A DNA stretch of 60,342 nucleotides from the NCBI GenBank assembly GCA_029776155.1, contig JAKOTU010000056.1:1-60342 (forward strand). The letters are read 5' to 3'. Of this stretch, positions 24,661-31,989 are shown one piece after another; position 1 is the first letter of the stretch; each line of letters opens with the position of its first letter. A program made the position numbers and the translations under genes. Source of the DNA: Bacillota bacterium (GTDB taxonomy: Bacteria; Bacillota; Limnochordia; Darwinibacteriales; Darwinibacteriaceae). The notes under the pieces are model-generated. The model searched no databases. It had not been told where the DNA came from and saw only the letters and a program-made list of their open reading frames with translations.

Positions 24661-24831
24661 ATGCCTAGTTTGTCTGACATGCGCATGGTGGGGCAGAACT
24701 GTAGTGCCTACGAGCCGGAAGGCGCAGATGTGGAGCGGAGCTGTGAGACCTGCGTGTACTGGGGTGGCGAAGCAAGGGACTGCATTCTGGATATTTTCTG
24801 GGAGCAGCTCACCAATTTAGATCAAACGTAA
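24661..24831 (+). CDS. Small four-cysteine protein
   Basis: A 56-residue protein not long enough for many gene finders, beginning MPSLSDMRMVGQNCSAYEPE. The cysteines lie in QNCSAYEP, SCETCVYWGG and ARDCILDIF, a spacing suited to a zinc knuckle or iron-sulfur site. An AAGGAG site precedes the ATG by eight bases and a clear terminator follows the stop, which support a real gene. A CxxC followed by YW and G resembles short cysteine-rich proteins of unknown function in other Bacillota. Nothing ties it to a neighbour. Confidence 0.6.
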   Translation: MPSLSDMRMVGQNCSAYEPEGADVERSCETCVYWGGEARDCILDIFWEQLTNLDQT

Positions 24832-24839
24832 GGAAAGGT

Positions 24840-24873
24840 CCTTGGTTAGCCTGGGTTAACCAAGGGCTTTTCT
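24840..24873 (+). terminator. Terminator after the four-cysteine protein gene
   Basis: CCTTGGTTA and its complement TAACCAAGG form a nine-base stem around GCCTGGGT, followed by GCTTTTCTG. Confidence 0.8.
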
Positions 24874-24930
24874 GTTGTGGAAAATGCGGAACAAAAGGTG
24901 TATGATTAATTGAGGAGTGAGGGACTAAGT

Positions 24931-25596
24931 ATGGCGCAGATAGGTCTGTTTGATATCGTGGGCCCTGTGATGGTGGGGCCGTCCAGTTCCCATACAGCGG
25001 GCGCGGTGCGCTTAGGTTTGGCTGCCAGGCGCATCCTGGGCTCGGAAGTGCAGAGGGCTGAAATCGAGCTGCACGGTTCTTTTGCCGCCACCTACTGGGG
25101 CCACCGCACCGACGTGGCCTTGGTTGCCGGCCTTTTGGGCATGACCATGGACGATGAGCGCATCCCCCAGGCCTTCGAACTGGCCCGGGCCGCGGGCTTG
25201 GAGTACACCTTTGCTTCCGCCGATTTGGGCGATGTCCATCCCAATTCGGTGCGCATCCATGCTTCCGGTTCCGCTGGGGCCATAACGATGTGCGGGTCTT
25301 CCATCGGGGGCGGCCGGATCAACATTTTTGAGCTGAATGGCTTTCAAGTGGCGGTGGACGGCAGCTATTGGGTGCTCCTCACCAGGCACCGGGATACACC
25401 TGGGGTGATTGCGGAAGTTACCAAAGTACTGGCCATCCACGGCATCAATATCGCTTTTCTGGATGTGAGCCGCCAAGCACGGGGCTCGGACGCGCTGCTG
25501 CTGGCCCAGACGGACGATCCCATTCCCGATTTGGCTGTGGACCATGTGCGCCGCATTCCCCAAGTACTTGCCGTGCGGACACTGCCGTGCTTCTAG
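24931..25596 (+). CDS. sdaAB: L-serine dehydratase, iron-sulfur-dependent, beta subunit
   Basis: A 221-residue beta subunit of the two-part L-serine dehydratase, which converts serine to pyruvate and ammonia. The N-terminal part has GPVMVGPSSSHTAGAVRLG, the serine-binding loop of the family, and the C-terminal 75 residues form an ACT domain (LLTRHRDTPGVIAEVTKVLA, then HGINIAFLDV). The ATG 24931 follows GAGGAGTGAGG. The alpha subunit follows after 10 bases. Anaerobic Bacillota usually encode the enzyme in two genes like this. Confidence 0.95.
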   Translation: MAQIGLFDIVGPVMVGPSSSHTAGAVRLGLAARRILGSEVQRAEIELHGSFAATYWGHRTDVALVAGLLGMTMDDERIPQAFELARAAGLEYTFASADLGDVHPNSVRIHASGSAGAITMCGSSIGGGRINIFELNGFQVAVDGSYWVLLTRHRDTPGVIAEVTKVLAIHGINIAFLDVSRQARGSDALLLAQTDDPIPDLAVDHVRRIPQVLAVRTLPCF

Positions 25597-25606
25597 GAGG
25601 ATGAAT

Positions 25607-26488
25607 GTGCAGATCACAAGTGCTGGTCAACTACTAGAACTCTGCAGCCAGGGCAAGGAAAAGTTGGCCCAGGTTGTGGCGGAGTATGAGGCTTTCCGCA
25701 GCAATACTTCCGTTCAGGCGGTGCTCGAGCGCATGGGCGCCACCTTGGAGGTGATGCGCGCTTCGGTGGAAAAGGGTCGGGAAGATGAGGGGAAGCTCAG
25801 CCGCTTAATTACCGGCTACGGCCGGCTCTTTGCCCGGGCAGAACAGGAAGGGCGCCTTTTGGGCGGCAGCCTGTTTAAGAACGCGGTTTTATATGCCCTG
25901 GCGGTGGGTCAGTACAATGCCAGCTTGGGCCGAATTGTGGCCTGCCCCACCGCCGGCAGCTGCGGGGTGGTGCCGGGCGCGCTGTTGGCCGCCGCCGAGG
26001 AACTGGGCAGCGGTGATCAGGAGCTCATCGACGCTCTGCTGGTTATGGGCGGCGTAGGCATCGTCTCCGCTGCCCAGGGCCCCATCAGCGGCGCCGAGGG
26101 CGGCTGCCAGGCGGAATGCGGAGTGGCTTCCGCCATGGCGGCGGGGGCAGTGGTGGATCTAGCAGGTGGTTCCCCGGAGCAGGTTTTCGCAGCGGCTTCC
26201 CTGGCTCTCCAGAGCCATTTGGGCTTGGTGTGCGATCCCCTGGCTTCGCTGGTGGAAGTGCCCTGCGTGACCCGGAATGCCACCTCGGCCGTTACCGCGC
26301 TGGCCGCGGCCAATATGGCCTTGGCGGGCATCCCCGCAGTTGTTCCCTACGATGAGGTGGTGGGGGCGATGAAAGCCATTGGGCGGGCCCTACCCGAAAG
26401 CCTGCGGGAGACTTCCTTGGGCGGGCTGGCTGCCACGCCCACAGGAAGAAGGCTGGCCCAGGAGCTGCGGGAACAGTACCGGCTGTAA
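25607..26488 (+). CDS. sdaAA: L-serine dehydratase, iron-sulfur-dependent, alpha subunit
   Basis: A 293-residue subunit that carries the [4Fe-4S] cluster of L-serine dehydratase. Cysteine ligands are expected at CPTAGSCGVVPG, GGCQAECGVASAM and LVCDPLASLVE. The cluster binds the serine hydroxyl directly, in place of pyridoxal phosphate. The GTG at 25607 was preferred because AGGAGG ends exactly six bases before it; an ATG at 25601 would sit right on that site. It is coupled with the beta subunit and is followed, after a hairpin that terminates the opposite strand, by a tRNA-Asp gene. Confidence 0.95.
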   Translation: MQITSAGQLLELCSQGKEKLAQVVAEYEAFRSNTSVQAVLERMGATLEVMRASVEKGREDEGKLSRLITGYGRLFARAEQEGRLLGGSLFKNAVLYALAVGQYNASLGRIVACPTAGSCGVVPGALLAAAEELGSGDQELIDALLVMGGVGIVSAAQGPISGAEGGCQAECGVASAMAAGAVVDLAGGSPEQVFAAASLALQSHLGLVCDPLASLVEVPCVTRNATSAVTALAAANMALAGIPAVVPYDEVVGAMKAIGRALPESLRETSLGGLAATPTGRRLAQELREQYRL

Positions 26489-26518
26489 AAGAAAAAACGA
26501 TTCAGCTCTGCTGAATCG
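26487..26518 (-). terminator. Terminator of the tRNA-Asp gene
   Basis: Read on the minus strand, CGATTCAGC, AGA, GCTGAATCG (26518-26498) is followed by TTTTTTCTTTT (26497-26487). The T-run lies on the minus side, so it serves the tRNA and not the serine dehydratase operon. Confidence 0.85.
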
Positions 26519-26532
26519 CTTTGGAACAAAAA

Positions 26533-26609
26533 TGGCGGAACCGACGGGACTCGAACCCGCGATCTTCGGCGTGACAGGCCGACGTGTTAACCAGCTACAC
26601 CACGGCTCC
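26533..26609 (-). tRNA. tRNA-Asp (GTC)
   Basis: A complete 77-nt cloverleaf with encoded CCA. The acceptor arms GGAGCCG and CGGTTCC pair, the D arm is GGTGTAGCTGGTT, the anticodon loop holds CTGTCAC (anticodon GTC), and the T arm contains GGTTCGAGTCC. Confidence 0.95.
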
Positions 26610-26619
26610 GTGCAGTTGT

Positions 26620-26648
26620 ATTATACCTGTAATTCAGAGTTTAGGCAA
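26620..26648 (-). promoter_or_regulatory. Promoter of tRNA-Asp
   Basis: On the minus strand TTGCCT (26648-26643), 17 bases, TATAAT (26625-26620), with the tRNA beginning ten bases later at 26609. Confidence 0.85.
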
Positions 26649-26691
26649 GCCAATTTGCAAAAAGGGCTTAAGGAAGGAAGAGGAAAGGATT

Positions 26692-27114
26692 ATGCGGCAT
26701 CGAGGAGTCATTATTGAGAAAAACGCCCAAGGAGTACTAGTGCAGATCGAGGATCCTTCCAAAACCTGCGGTAACTGCAAGGGCTGCATGCGCCTTCTGC
26801 CGCGCCAGAGCTCAGAGGAGTACTACGTGGTCCGCACCAAGGATCCTGGAGATAAGTATCAAGTGGGCGATGAAGTAATTCTGGACAGCGAAATGCGGCC
26901 TTACGTACGGGCTCTAGGCGTGCTGTACGCGCTGCCCTTTGGCGCCTTGTTTGCTGGCTACGGTGTGGGGCGGCTCCTTTCCGGGAGCGATACCGTGGGC
27001 GGTGTGGGAGCCATCATCGGACTGTTGGTGGGAGCTACCATTGCCCGCTTCATCACCAGGCGCATGTTGAAGGGAGATCCGGAGTTTACCATTGTGGCCA
27101 GAGCCTGTTCCTAA
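26692..27114 (+). CDS. RseC/MucC-like positive regulator family protein
   Basis: A 140-residue membrane protein of the RseC/MucC/Rnf-associated family. The N-terminal 70 residues contain a cysteine set TCGNCKGCMR suited to an iron-sulfur cluster, followed by two hydrophobic hairpin segments (about 80-98 and 103-120). In proteobacteria such proteins take part in sigma-E control or in SoxR reduction; in clostridia they often stand alone. The ATG at 26692 has AGGAAAGG upstream. It starts 82 bases after the tRNA-Asp on the opposite strand and is 17 bases before the ABC ATPase gene. Confidence 0.8.
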   Translation: MRHRGVIIEKNAQGVLVQIEDPSKTCGNCKGCMRLLPRQSSEEYYVVRTKDPGDKYQVGDEVILDSEMRPYVRALGVLYALPFGALFAGYGVGRLLSGSDTVGGVGAIIGLLVGATIARFITRRMLKGDPEFTIVARACS

Positions 27115-27130
27115 GTTGGGGGGTAGAGGC

Positions 27131-28027
27131 ATGTCACTGGTTGTTGCGGAGGTTACCAAACGCTTTCGGGATATCACCGCCGTGGATCAGCTGAGTTTTA
27201 CCGTGCGGGAAGGTGCCCTGTTCGGCTTTTTAGGACCCAATGGTGCGGGGAAAACCACCACCATGCGGGTTATACTAGGCATCCTCAAACCCGAGGAGGG
27301 TCAGGTAACCTGGAAGGGCCGGCCCCTGGACCGCCTGGGCCCAGGCTTTTACGGCTATCTCCCTGAAGAGCGGGGCCTGTATCCGAAAATGCGGGTTGCG
27401 GAGCATCTAGAGTTTTTGGGACGCATCCACGGGCTGGACCGAACCAGGGCCCGCCGGGAGGTGGACCGCTGGCTGGAGCGCTTCGAGCTGGGTGCCGTGC
27501 GCAGCAAACGTATCGAGGAGCTCTCCAAGGGCAACCAGCAGAAGGTACAGGTGATCGGCACCATGCTCCACGATCCGGAGCTGTTGATTTTGGATGAGCC
27601 CTTTGCAGGCTTAGACCCGGTTAACGCCGGCCTCTTGAAGGAGGTCCTGCTGGAAGCCCACGGCCGGGGCAAGACCATCATCTTCTCCAGCCACCGCATG
27701 GAACAAGTGGAAGAGATCTGCCAGGACATTGCCTTGATCAACCTGGGCCGCTTGGTGCTCCACGGCAACCTCCGGCAGATCAAAAAGGCCATGGGGCGCC
27801 AAATCCTCCGGCTCAGCCTGGAAGGGAACTTGGACTTTTGGGCCAAGATCCCTGGGCTGCAGCTCGTGGCCGAGCGTGCCGACTATTTGGAGTTCAAACT
27901 AGAGGACGGACTGGACCCCAACCGGGTACTGGCTGAGGCCATGGAGGCGGGGCAGGTCATCCGCTTCGAACTGGTGGAACCATCCCTGGATCAGATCTTC
28001 CTGGAGAAAGTGGGTGCGGGTGCATGA
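27131..28027 (+). CDS. ABC exporter ATPase (NatA-like)
   Basis: A 298-residue ATPase. Walker A is GPNGAGKTTTMRVIL, the signature region is ELSKGNQQKVQVIGTML and Walker B is LLILDEPFAGLDPV, followed by SSHRMEQVEEICQDI. The C-terminal 80 residues form the extra domain seen with NatA-type sodium or drug exporters. The start at ATG 27131 follows a GGGGGGTAG site; the longer frame from 27092 lies in the upstream gene. The stop overlaps the permease start (ATGA), so the two are coupled and form one exporter. Confidence 0.9.
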   Translation: MSLVVAEVTKRFRDITAVDQLSFTVREGALFGFLGPNGAGKTTTMRVILGILKPEEGQVTWKGRPLDRLGPGFYGYLPEERGLYPKMRVAEHLEFLGRIHGLDRTRARREVDRWLERFELGAVRSKRIEELSKGNQQKVQVIGTMLHDPELLILDEPFAGLDPVNAGLLKEVLLEAHGRGKTIIFSSHRMEQVEEICQDIALINLGRLVLHGNLRQIKKAMGRQILRLSLEGNLDFWAKIPGLQLVAERADYLEFKLEDGLDPNRVLAEAMEAGQVIRFELVEPSLDQIFLEKVGAGA

Positions 28028-29280
28028 GTGTGATCCCCGTTCTAGTGAAAAGGGAGTTCACCTCCCGGGTCAAGGGAACGGCTTACATCCTCACCACCCT
28101 CGTGGGCGTGCTGGTGTTTGTGGGGCTGTCGTTCCTGCCTCCACTTATGGAGCGGCTATCCAGCACCCTGATGCCCAAAAGCATTGACCTGGTGGTGATG
28201 GATCACGGGGCCGAACCAAGTCTCTTCCCTTACCTGGTGGAGCTGGGCCAGGCACGGGAAGGCTTAACCATTCGCGATGCCAGCTCCTGGGATGAGCGCG
28301 ATGCCTACCGGCTGGTGTTGGATGAAGGCCTCTCTGGGCTTTTGCTCATCGATGGGCCCCTAACAACACTGGTCACCCCCGACAGCAAGAACGTGGTTCT
28401 GAACGAAGAAATCGAGAACTTGGTCAACCAGGCCGCGACCATGTGGAAGGCTGCCCAGCTGGGATTGACCCCAGCCGAGATGGAAAGTTTGTTTAATGCG
28501 GTGGACTTCCGTATTCGGGAAGTCAGGCCCCAGCAGGAAGATGGTACGGAAGTGGACCACGCGGCCCAGACCCAAGCTATGGTCCTCGCCTATTTCCTGC
28601 TCTTTATGATCTACATGGCCTTGATCATGTACGGAAACATGGTGGCCTCGGGAGTAGCCGAGGAGAAGAGCTCCCGCATTATGGAAGTGATGATCTCCAC
28701 CGTGAAGCCCCTGGAACTTATGTTTGGCAAGATTATTGGAGTGGGCGCCTTAGGGCTGGTGCAGTTTGTGATCTGGATCAGCACCGGGCTGGCCATGGCC
28801 CTCATGGGCAGAACCGGGTTGATGAGGGCCCTCTTGGGGATGACAGAACCCCTAAAGGCTGTTCCCCTGGACAGCATCCTCTGGTTCGGCCTCTTTTTCC
28901 TCCTGGGCTATTTCTTCTATGCTTCCATCTTTGCCGCGGCGGGAGCGCTGGTGTCCCGGGTGGAAGAGGTGAGCCAGGTGGTAAGCCTGCTCATGATGTT
29001 TATTGTGGTGGGCTTTTTCGGTGCTTATCTTTCCTTCTTGAACCCCAACAGCGGGTTTGCTGTGACTGCTTCCCTGATCCCCTTCACCGCGCCCATGGTC
29101 ATGTTCGCCCGGATTATGCTGGCTGATCCCCCCTTGGCGCAGGTGGCTGCCTCTGTGGCCATTATGCTCTGCTCAATCGTTGTGGGTACCTGGATATCTT
29201 CCAAGATCTACCGCATCGGCATTCTCCTCTACGGCAAGCGGCCCACTCTGCGCCAGGTAGTTCAACTGTTGAAAGGCTAG
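28024..29280 (+). CDS. ABC-2 type permease (NatB-like)
   Basis: A 418-residue permease with a first hydrophobic segment at about 20-40, a large extracytoplasmic loop of about 150 residues, and five or six further segments after residue 190. The sequence EEKSSRIMEVMISTVKPLEL is the signature of the NatB/YhaP type of ABC-2 permease, which lies before the first of the C-terminal segments. NatAB in B. subtilis extrudes sodium; others export peptides or antibiotics. The substrate here is unknown. It overlaps the ATPase gene by four bases. Confidence 0.9.
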   Translation: MSVIPVLVKREFTSRVKGTAYILTTLVGVLVFVGLSFLPPLMERLSSTLMPKSIDLVVMDHGAEPSLFPYLVELGQAREGLTIRDASSWDERDAYRLVLDEGLSGLLLIDGPLTTLVTPDSKNVVLNEEIENLVNQAATMWKAAQLGLTPAEMESLFNAVDFRIREVRPQQEDGTEVDHAAQTQAMVLAYFLLFMIYMALIMYGNMVASGVAEEKSSRIMEVMISTVKPLELMFGKIIGVGALGLVQFVIWISTGLAMALMGRTGLMRALLGMTEPLKAVPLDSILWFGLFFLLGYFFYASIFAAAGALVSRVEEVSQVVSLLMMFIVVGFFGAYLSFLNPNSGFAVTASLIPFTAPMVMFARIMLADPPLAQVAASVAIMLCSIVVGTWISSKIYRIGILLYGKRPTLRQVVQLLKG

Positions 29281-29289
29281 GGAAAAGGC

Positions 29290-30345
29290 ATGCGCATCCC
29301 GTCCGAGAGCTTGGAGCCAAACTTAGCGGCGCTTTTTGCCGGCCGCACGGCCCTCAAAGGCCGCATCCAGCGCATCACTGGGGAAACGGTGGTGCTGCGC
29401 TTGGCCCGGGAGGTAGTGGAACTGCCCCTGGCCCTGTTCAGCGCGCCAGTTCGGGAGGCCCTGCGGGAAGGAATTGCCGTGGAACTGCAGCGGGACCAGG
29501 GTACGGTGCAGCTGAGGGTGGTCCCCTCAGAGCCCGTTTCCCCTCAGGAGCAGCCTTCTTTTTCCCCGCAGACGCTGGCAGAGGCCCTGCTGGCCTTAGA
29601 TCTGAGGCCTACGGAGCCGCTCCAGCTGGCCGCGCAGATGCTCCTGGAACGGGGGTTTCCCTTGCAGAAGGAGTATCTGCTGCTGTTGCTGCCTTGGGCC
29701 GAGCAGGGCAGGCTGGAGGAAGCCCTGCTGCTTTTGGAAGCTAGGCTGCCCGTAACTGCTGATTTAGTGGAACTGGTAGGTGAAGTGAAGGAAGGGTTCC
29801 CCCTAAGTCGGGTAGTGGAGCAGGGCGCGCCGGAGTTCTCCCCGGAGCTGCAGGAGGCCCTGCGCTATCCCAGCCTGCGCAGCCGGGAAGCTTGGGGGGC
29901 AAGACCCGGGGAGGGCAGGGTCTGGCGGGCCTGGGCGCGCCTGGTGGCTTATGAGCATCTCCTGAACTCTCTCCTTACTGCTCAGCAGGAAGGCAATTCC
30001 GGGTTTATGCTCTTCCTGCCCTTTATGCTAGGCCAGGATCTGGCCGCTGCCTGGGTACGGGTGTCCCAAGAACAGGAAGGGGAGGAGCACCAGGGTCTGC
30101 AGCCCCACAAGCTGGAACTGCTGCTCCCCACACAGTCCTTTGGGCTGCTCCGGGCGGAGCTGGTGGTGTGGGGACAGGCGTTGCGCCTAAACCTTTGGGC
30201 AGAGCAGAACTTGCCCCTTTTGGAGGGGGAACTGGCCGAGCTCACGGCGGAACTGGGGGCTGCTGGCTGGCAGGTACAGGGAGTAAAGGCGGGTGAGTTG
30301 GAGCAGTGCGCAAGGCAGTCGCTTTACGCTATGATCGGGAAGTAA
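29290..30345 (+). CDS. YlqG-like protein with FliK-type C-terminal domain
   Basis: A 351-residue protein. The first 110 residues contain a FliK/YlqG-type stretch GRTALKGRIQRITGETVVLR that is predicted to be beta-rich. The last 90 residues, LLLPTQSFGLLRAELVVWGQ and then LRLNLWAEQNLPLLEGELAE, follow the pattern of the flagellar hook-length control (FliK) C-terminal domain. The gene overlaps the YlqH-type gene by 40 bases and is nine bases after the ABC permease. In B. subtilis ylqG and ylqH form the same pair outside the flagellar cluster; their role is unsettled. No other flagellar gene is in the window. Confidence 0.6.
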   Translation: MRIPSESLEPNLAALFAGRTALKGRIQRITGETVVLRLAREVVELPLALFSAPVREALREGIAVELQRDQGTVQLRVVPSEPVSPQEQPSFSPQTLAEALLALDLRPTEPLQLAAQMLLERGFPLQKEYLLLLLPWAEQGRLEEALLLLEARLPVTADLVELVGEVKEGFPLSRVVEQGAPEFSPELQEALRYPSLRSREAWGARPGEGRVWRAWARLVAYEHLLNSLLTAQQEGNSGFMLFLPFMLGQDLAAAWVRVSQEQEGEEHQGLQPHKLELLLPTQSFGLLRAELVVWGQALRLNLWAEQNLPLLEGELAELTAELGAAGWQVQGVKAGELEQCARQSLYAMIGK

Positions 30346-30593
30346 ACCAAGCCCCGGAAGTGGTGGCGGCAGGGCGGGGCTTTTTGGCCGAGAAGATCTT
30401 GGAAACTGCCCGCGCCCATGATGTGCCTCTCCATGAAGACCAGGAACTGGTGGAGGCACTGCTCAGGCTGCCCGTGGGCAGTGAGATTCCTCCCGAGCTG
30501 TATGAACTAGTCGCGCGGGTGCTGGCCTTTGTGCTCAGGCTGGACGAAGAGGAAAGCCGCCACCAGGGCGGTAACGGGGATGGCCAAGGTTAG
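30306..30593 (+). CDS. YlqH-like protein, FlhB C-terminal domain homologue
   Basis: A 95-residue protein starting with GTG 30306. The sequence VALRYDREVNQAPEVVAAGR and ARAHDVPLHEDQELVEALL align with the cytoplasmic C-terminal domain of the export switch protein FlhB. It begins just where the second half of FlhB begins after its autocleavage site, so the NPTH cleavage motif and the membrane part are both absent. In B. subtilis YlqH is a stand-alone copy of this kind. Its 3' end overlaps the YibE/F gene on the opposite strand by 87 bases. The last 25 residues (after VLRLDEEE) look like a tail unrelated to the family. Confidence 0.8.
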   Translation: MRKAVALRYDREVNQAPEVVAAGRGFLAEKILETARAHDVPLHEDQELVEALLRLPVGSEIPPELYELVARVLAFVLRLDEEESRHQGGNGDGQG

Positions 30594-31619
30594 GCCGATG
30601 CTGCCCGCCATGGCCCGCACCACTTCCGCGGCAACCAGATCAAGGTTGAGCACCTGCCTCCAGCTGGTGTGACTGGCCAGAAAGAGCAGGAGCAGGGGCA
30701 GGGAAGAACCCACGTAGGCCAGGATCAGGGTGTTGGACATGGTGGCAATCATATCCCTTCCCACCAGAATGCCCCTGGTCAAGAGGGTGAGGAAGTCGGT
30801 TGCAGGATCCGCCTCCTTAATCTGCTCCATGGCGGAAGCAATGCTGATGCCCACATCGAGAATAGCTCCCAGAGCACCGACGATGATGCCGGCGAAGAGT
30901 ACGCCTTGAAAATCAATGTTGGCGGAGAGAACCTGGAGGATCTGGGCTTCCCCTGAAGAGAGACCTGTAAGGGAGCTGGCTCTGCCCACAATCCAGGCCA
31001 ACAGCCCCGCAGCCACAAGCCCCCCGACAGTTCCGGCAATGGCCGCGGCCGTCTTCTTGGAGAGCCCGGTTACGAACAGGATGAACAGCACCGTCAGCAG
31101 TGAGCAGAGTCCCACGCTGACCACAATGGGATTGAACCCCCGCAAGATGAGGGGCAGGATCAGGGTGAAGATAATCACACCCATGCCTGCGAGGGACAAG
31201 ATGGCTTTTACACCCTGGGGGCCGCCGATCACGATGACTAAAAGCACAAAGAGTGCCGTGAGCACTGCTAGGGGCCTGGTACGGGAGAGATCGGCCAGGT
31301 AGTACTGGGTCTCGGGCCCGGACTCATCGGCCTGCAGGATCACCCGCTGGCCGGACCGGACGTGGAGATCGAAATAGGGGTGGCCGGTTAGGGTATGCAG
31401 GATCTGCACCACCTGTCCTTTGTGTGGTCCAGAGAGAATTCTTACCGTGACCAGCTGGTTTTCCCAGCTCGGATCAGCGTAGGGTTGGGGCTCCAAAACT
31501 TCAACGGCCAAAACTCGGCCCTCATAGGTGCTGTATTCCCCTTGCTCTTGAGCTGAGACCGCTGCAGCCAGCACCAGGACGAACAGTAGAGCAGCGGCCA
31601 GGCCAATGGTCCGCTTCAT
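30507..31619 (-). CDS. YibE/F family membrane protein
   Basis: A 370-residue protein with an N-terminal signal-like segment (residues 1-23), an extracytoplasmic OB-like region to about 115, then seven to eight hydrophobic segments. It contains the YibE/F pattern AIAGTVGGLVAAGLLAWIVG and DVGISIASAMEQIKEADP near the middle and end. Proteins of this family are of unknown function; they are often near metal or stress genes. The ATG has GGGAGGTTAGCCC upstream. It overlaps the YlqH-type gene by 87 bases at the 3' end. Confidence 0.8.
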   Translation of the reverse strand: MKRTIGLAAALLFVLVLAAAVSAQEQGEYSTYEGRVLAVEVLEPQPYADPSWENQLVTVRILSGPHKGQVVQILHTLTGHPYFDLHVRSGQRVILQADESGPETQYYLADLSRTRPLAVLTALFVLLVIVIGGPQGVKAILSLAGMGVIIFTLILPLILRGFNPIVVSVGLCSLLTVLFILFVTGLSKKTAAAIAGTVGGLVAAGLLAWIVGRASSLTGLSSGEAQILQVLSANIDFQGVLFAGIIVGALGAILDVGISIASAMEQIKEADPATDFLTLLTRGILVGRDMIATMSNTLILAYVGSSLPLLLLFLASHTSWRQVLNLDLVAAEVVRAMAGSIGLTLAIPVTALVAAFLFVQPEHKGQHPRD

Positions 31620-31717
31620 GGGCTAACCTCCCGGCAGTGAGTTGAGTTCTATTATATCATGGGGCCTGGGCTCCTGCTCATTGTTTTCGGAATCTCACAC
31701 TGCAAAGTGGCCGGGGC

Positions 31718-31746
31718 TTGACATGGGGCCTCCGTGTTTGTATAAT
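31718..31746 (+). promoter_or_regulatory. Consensus promoter of tRNA-Met
   Basis: TTGACA (31718-31723), a 17-base spacer and TATAAT (31741-31746), a perfect sigma-A promoter, with the tRNA starting 12 bases downstream. Confidence 0.95.
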
Positions 31747-31758
31747 AAGCATTGTCTA

Positions 31759-31835
31759 GGCGGCGTAGCTCAGTTGGTCAGAGCATACGGTTCATACCCG
31801 TAGTGTCGCTGGTTCGAATCCAGCCGCCGCTACCA
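31759..31835 (+). tRNA. tRNA-Met, elongator (CAT)
   Basis: A complete 77-nt tRNA with encoded CCA. Acceptor GGCGGCG/CGCCGCT, anticodon stem TACGG/CCGTA with loop TTCATAC, T loop GGTTCGAATCC. The stem lacks the three G-C pairs of initiator tRNA and the body resembles the elongator tRNA-Met of B. subtilis; a tRNA-Ile2 reading (lysidine) is less likely. Confidence 0.9.
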
Positions 31836-31849
31836 TAATTCAGCCAACA

Positions 31850-31883
31850 AAACCCTACAAAATCGTGTAGGGTTTTTCTTTTT
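31850..31883 (+). terminator. Terminator after tRNA-Met
   Basis: AACCCTACA and TGTAGGGTT form a nine-base stem with loop AAATCG, followed by TTTCTTTTT. Confidence 0.9.
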
Positions 31884-31989
31884 GCTTCGGATTTTTTAGA
31901 TAACTTGAATGTGAGTGCGAATGTCTTCGACGGAAGGGCAGGGAATCTGCTGTTATGCTTGAAGGAAGTAATGGGATGGAGCTGATAGT

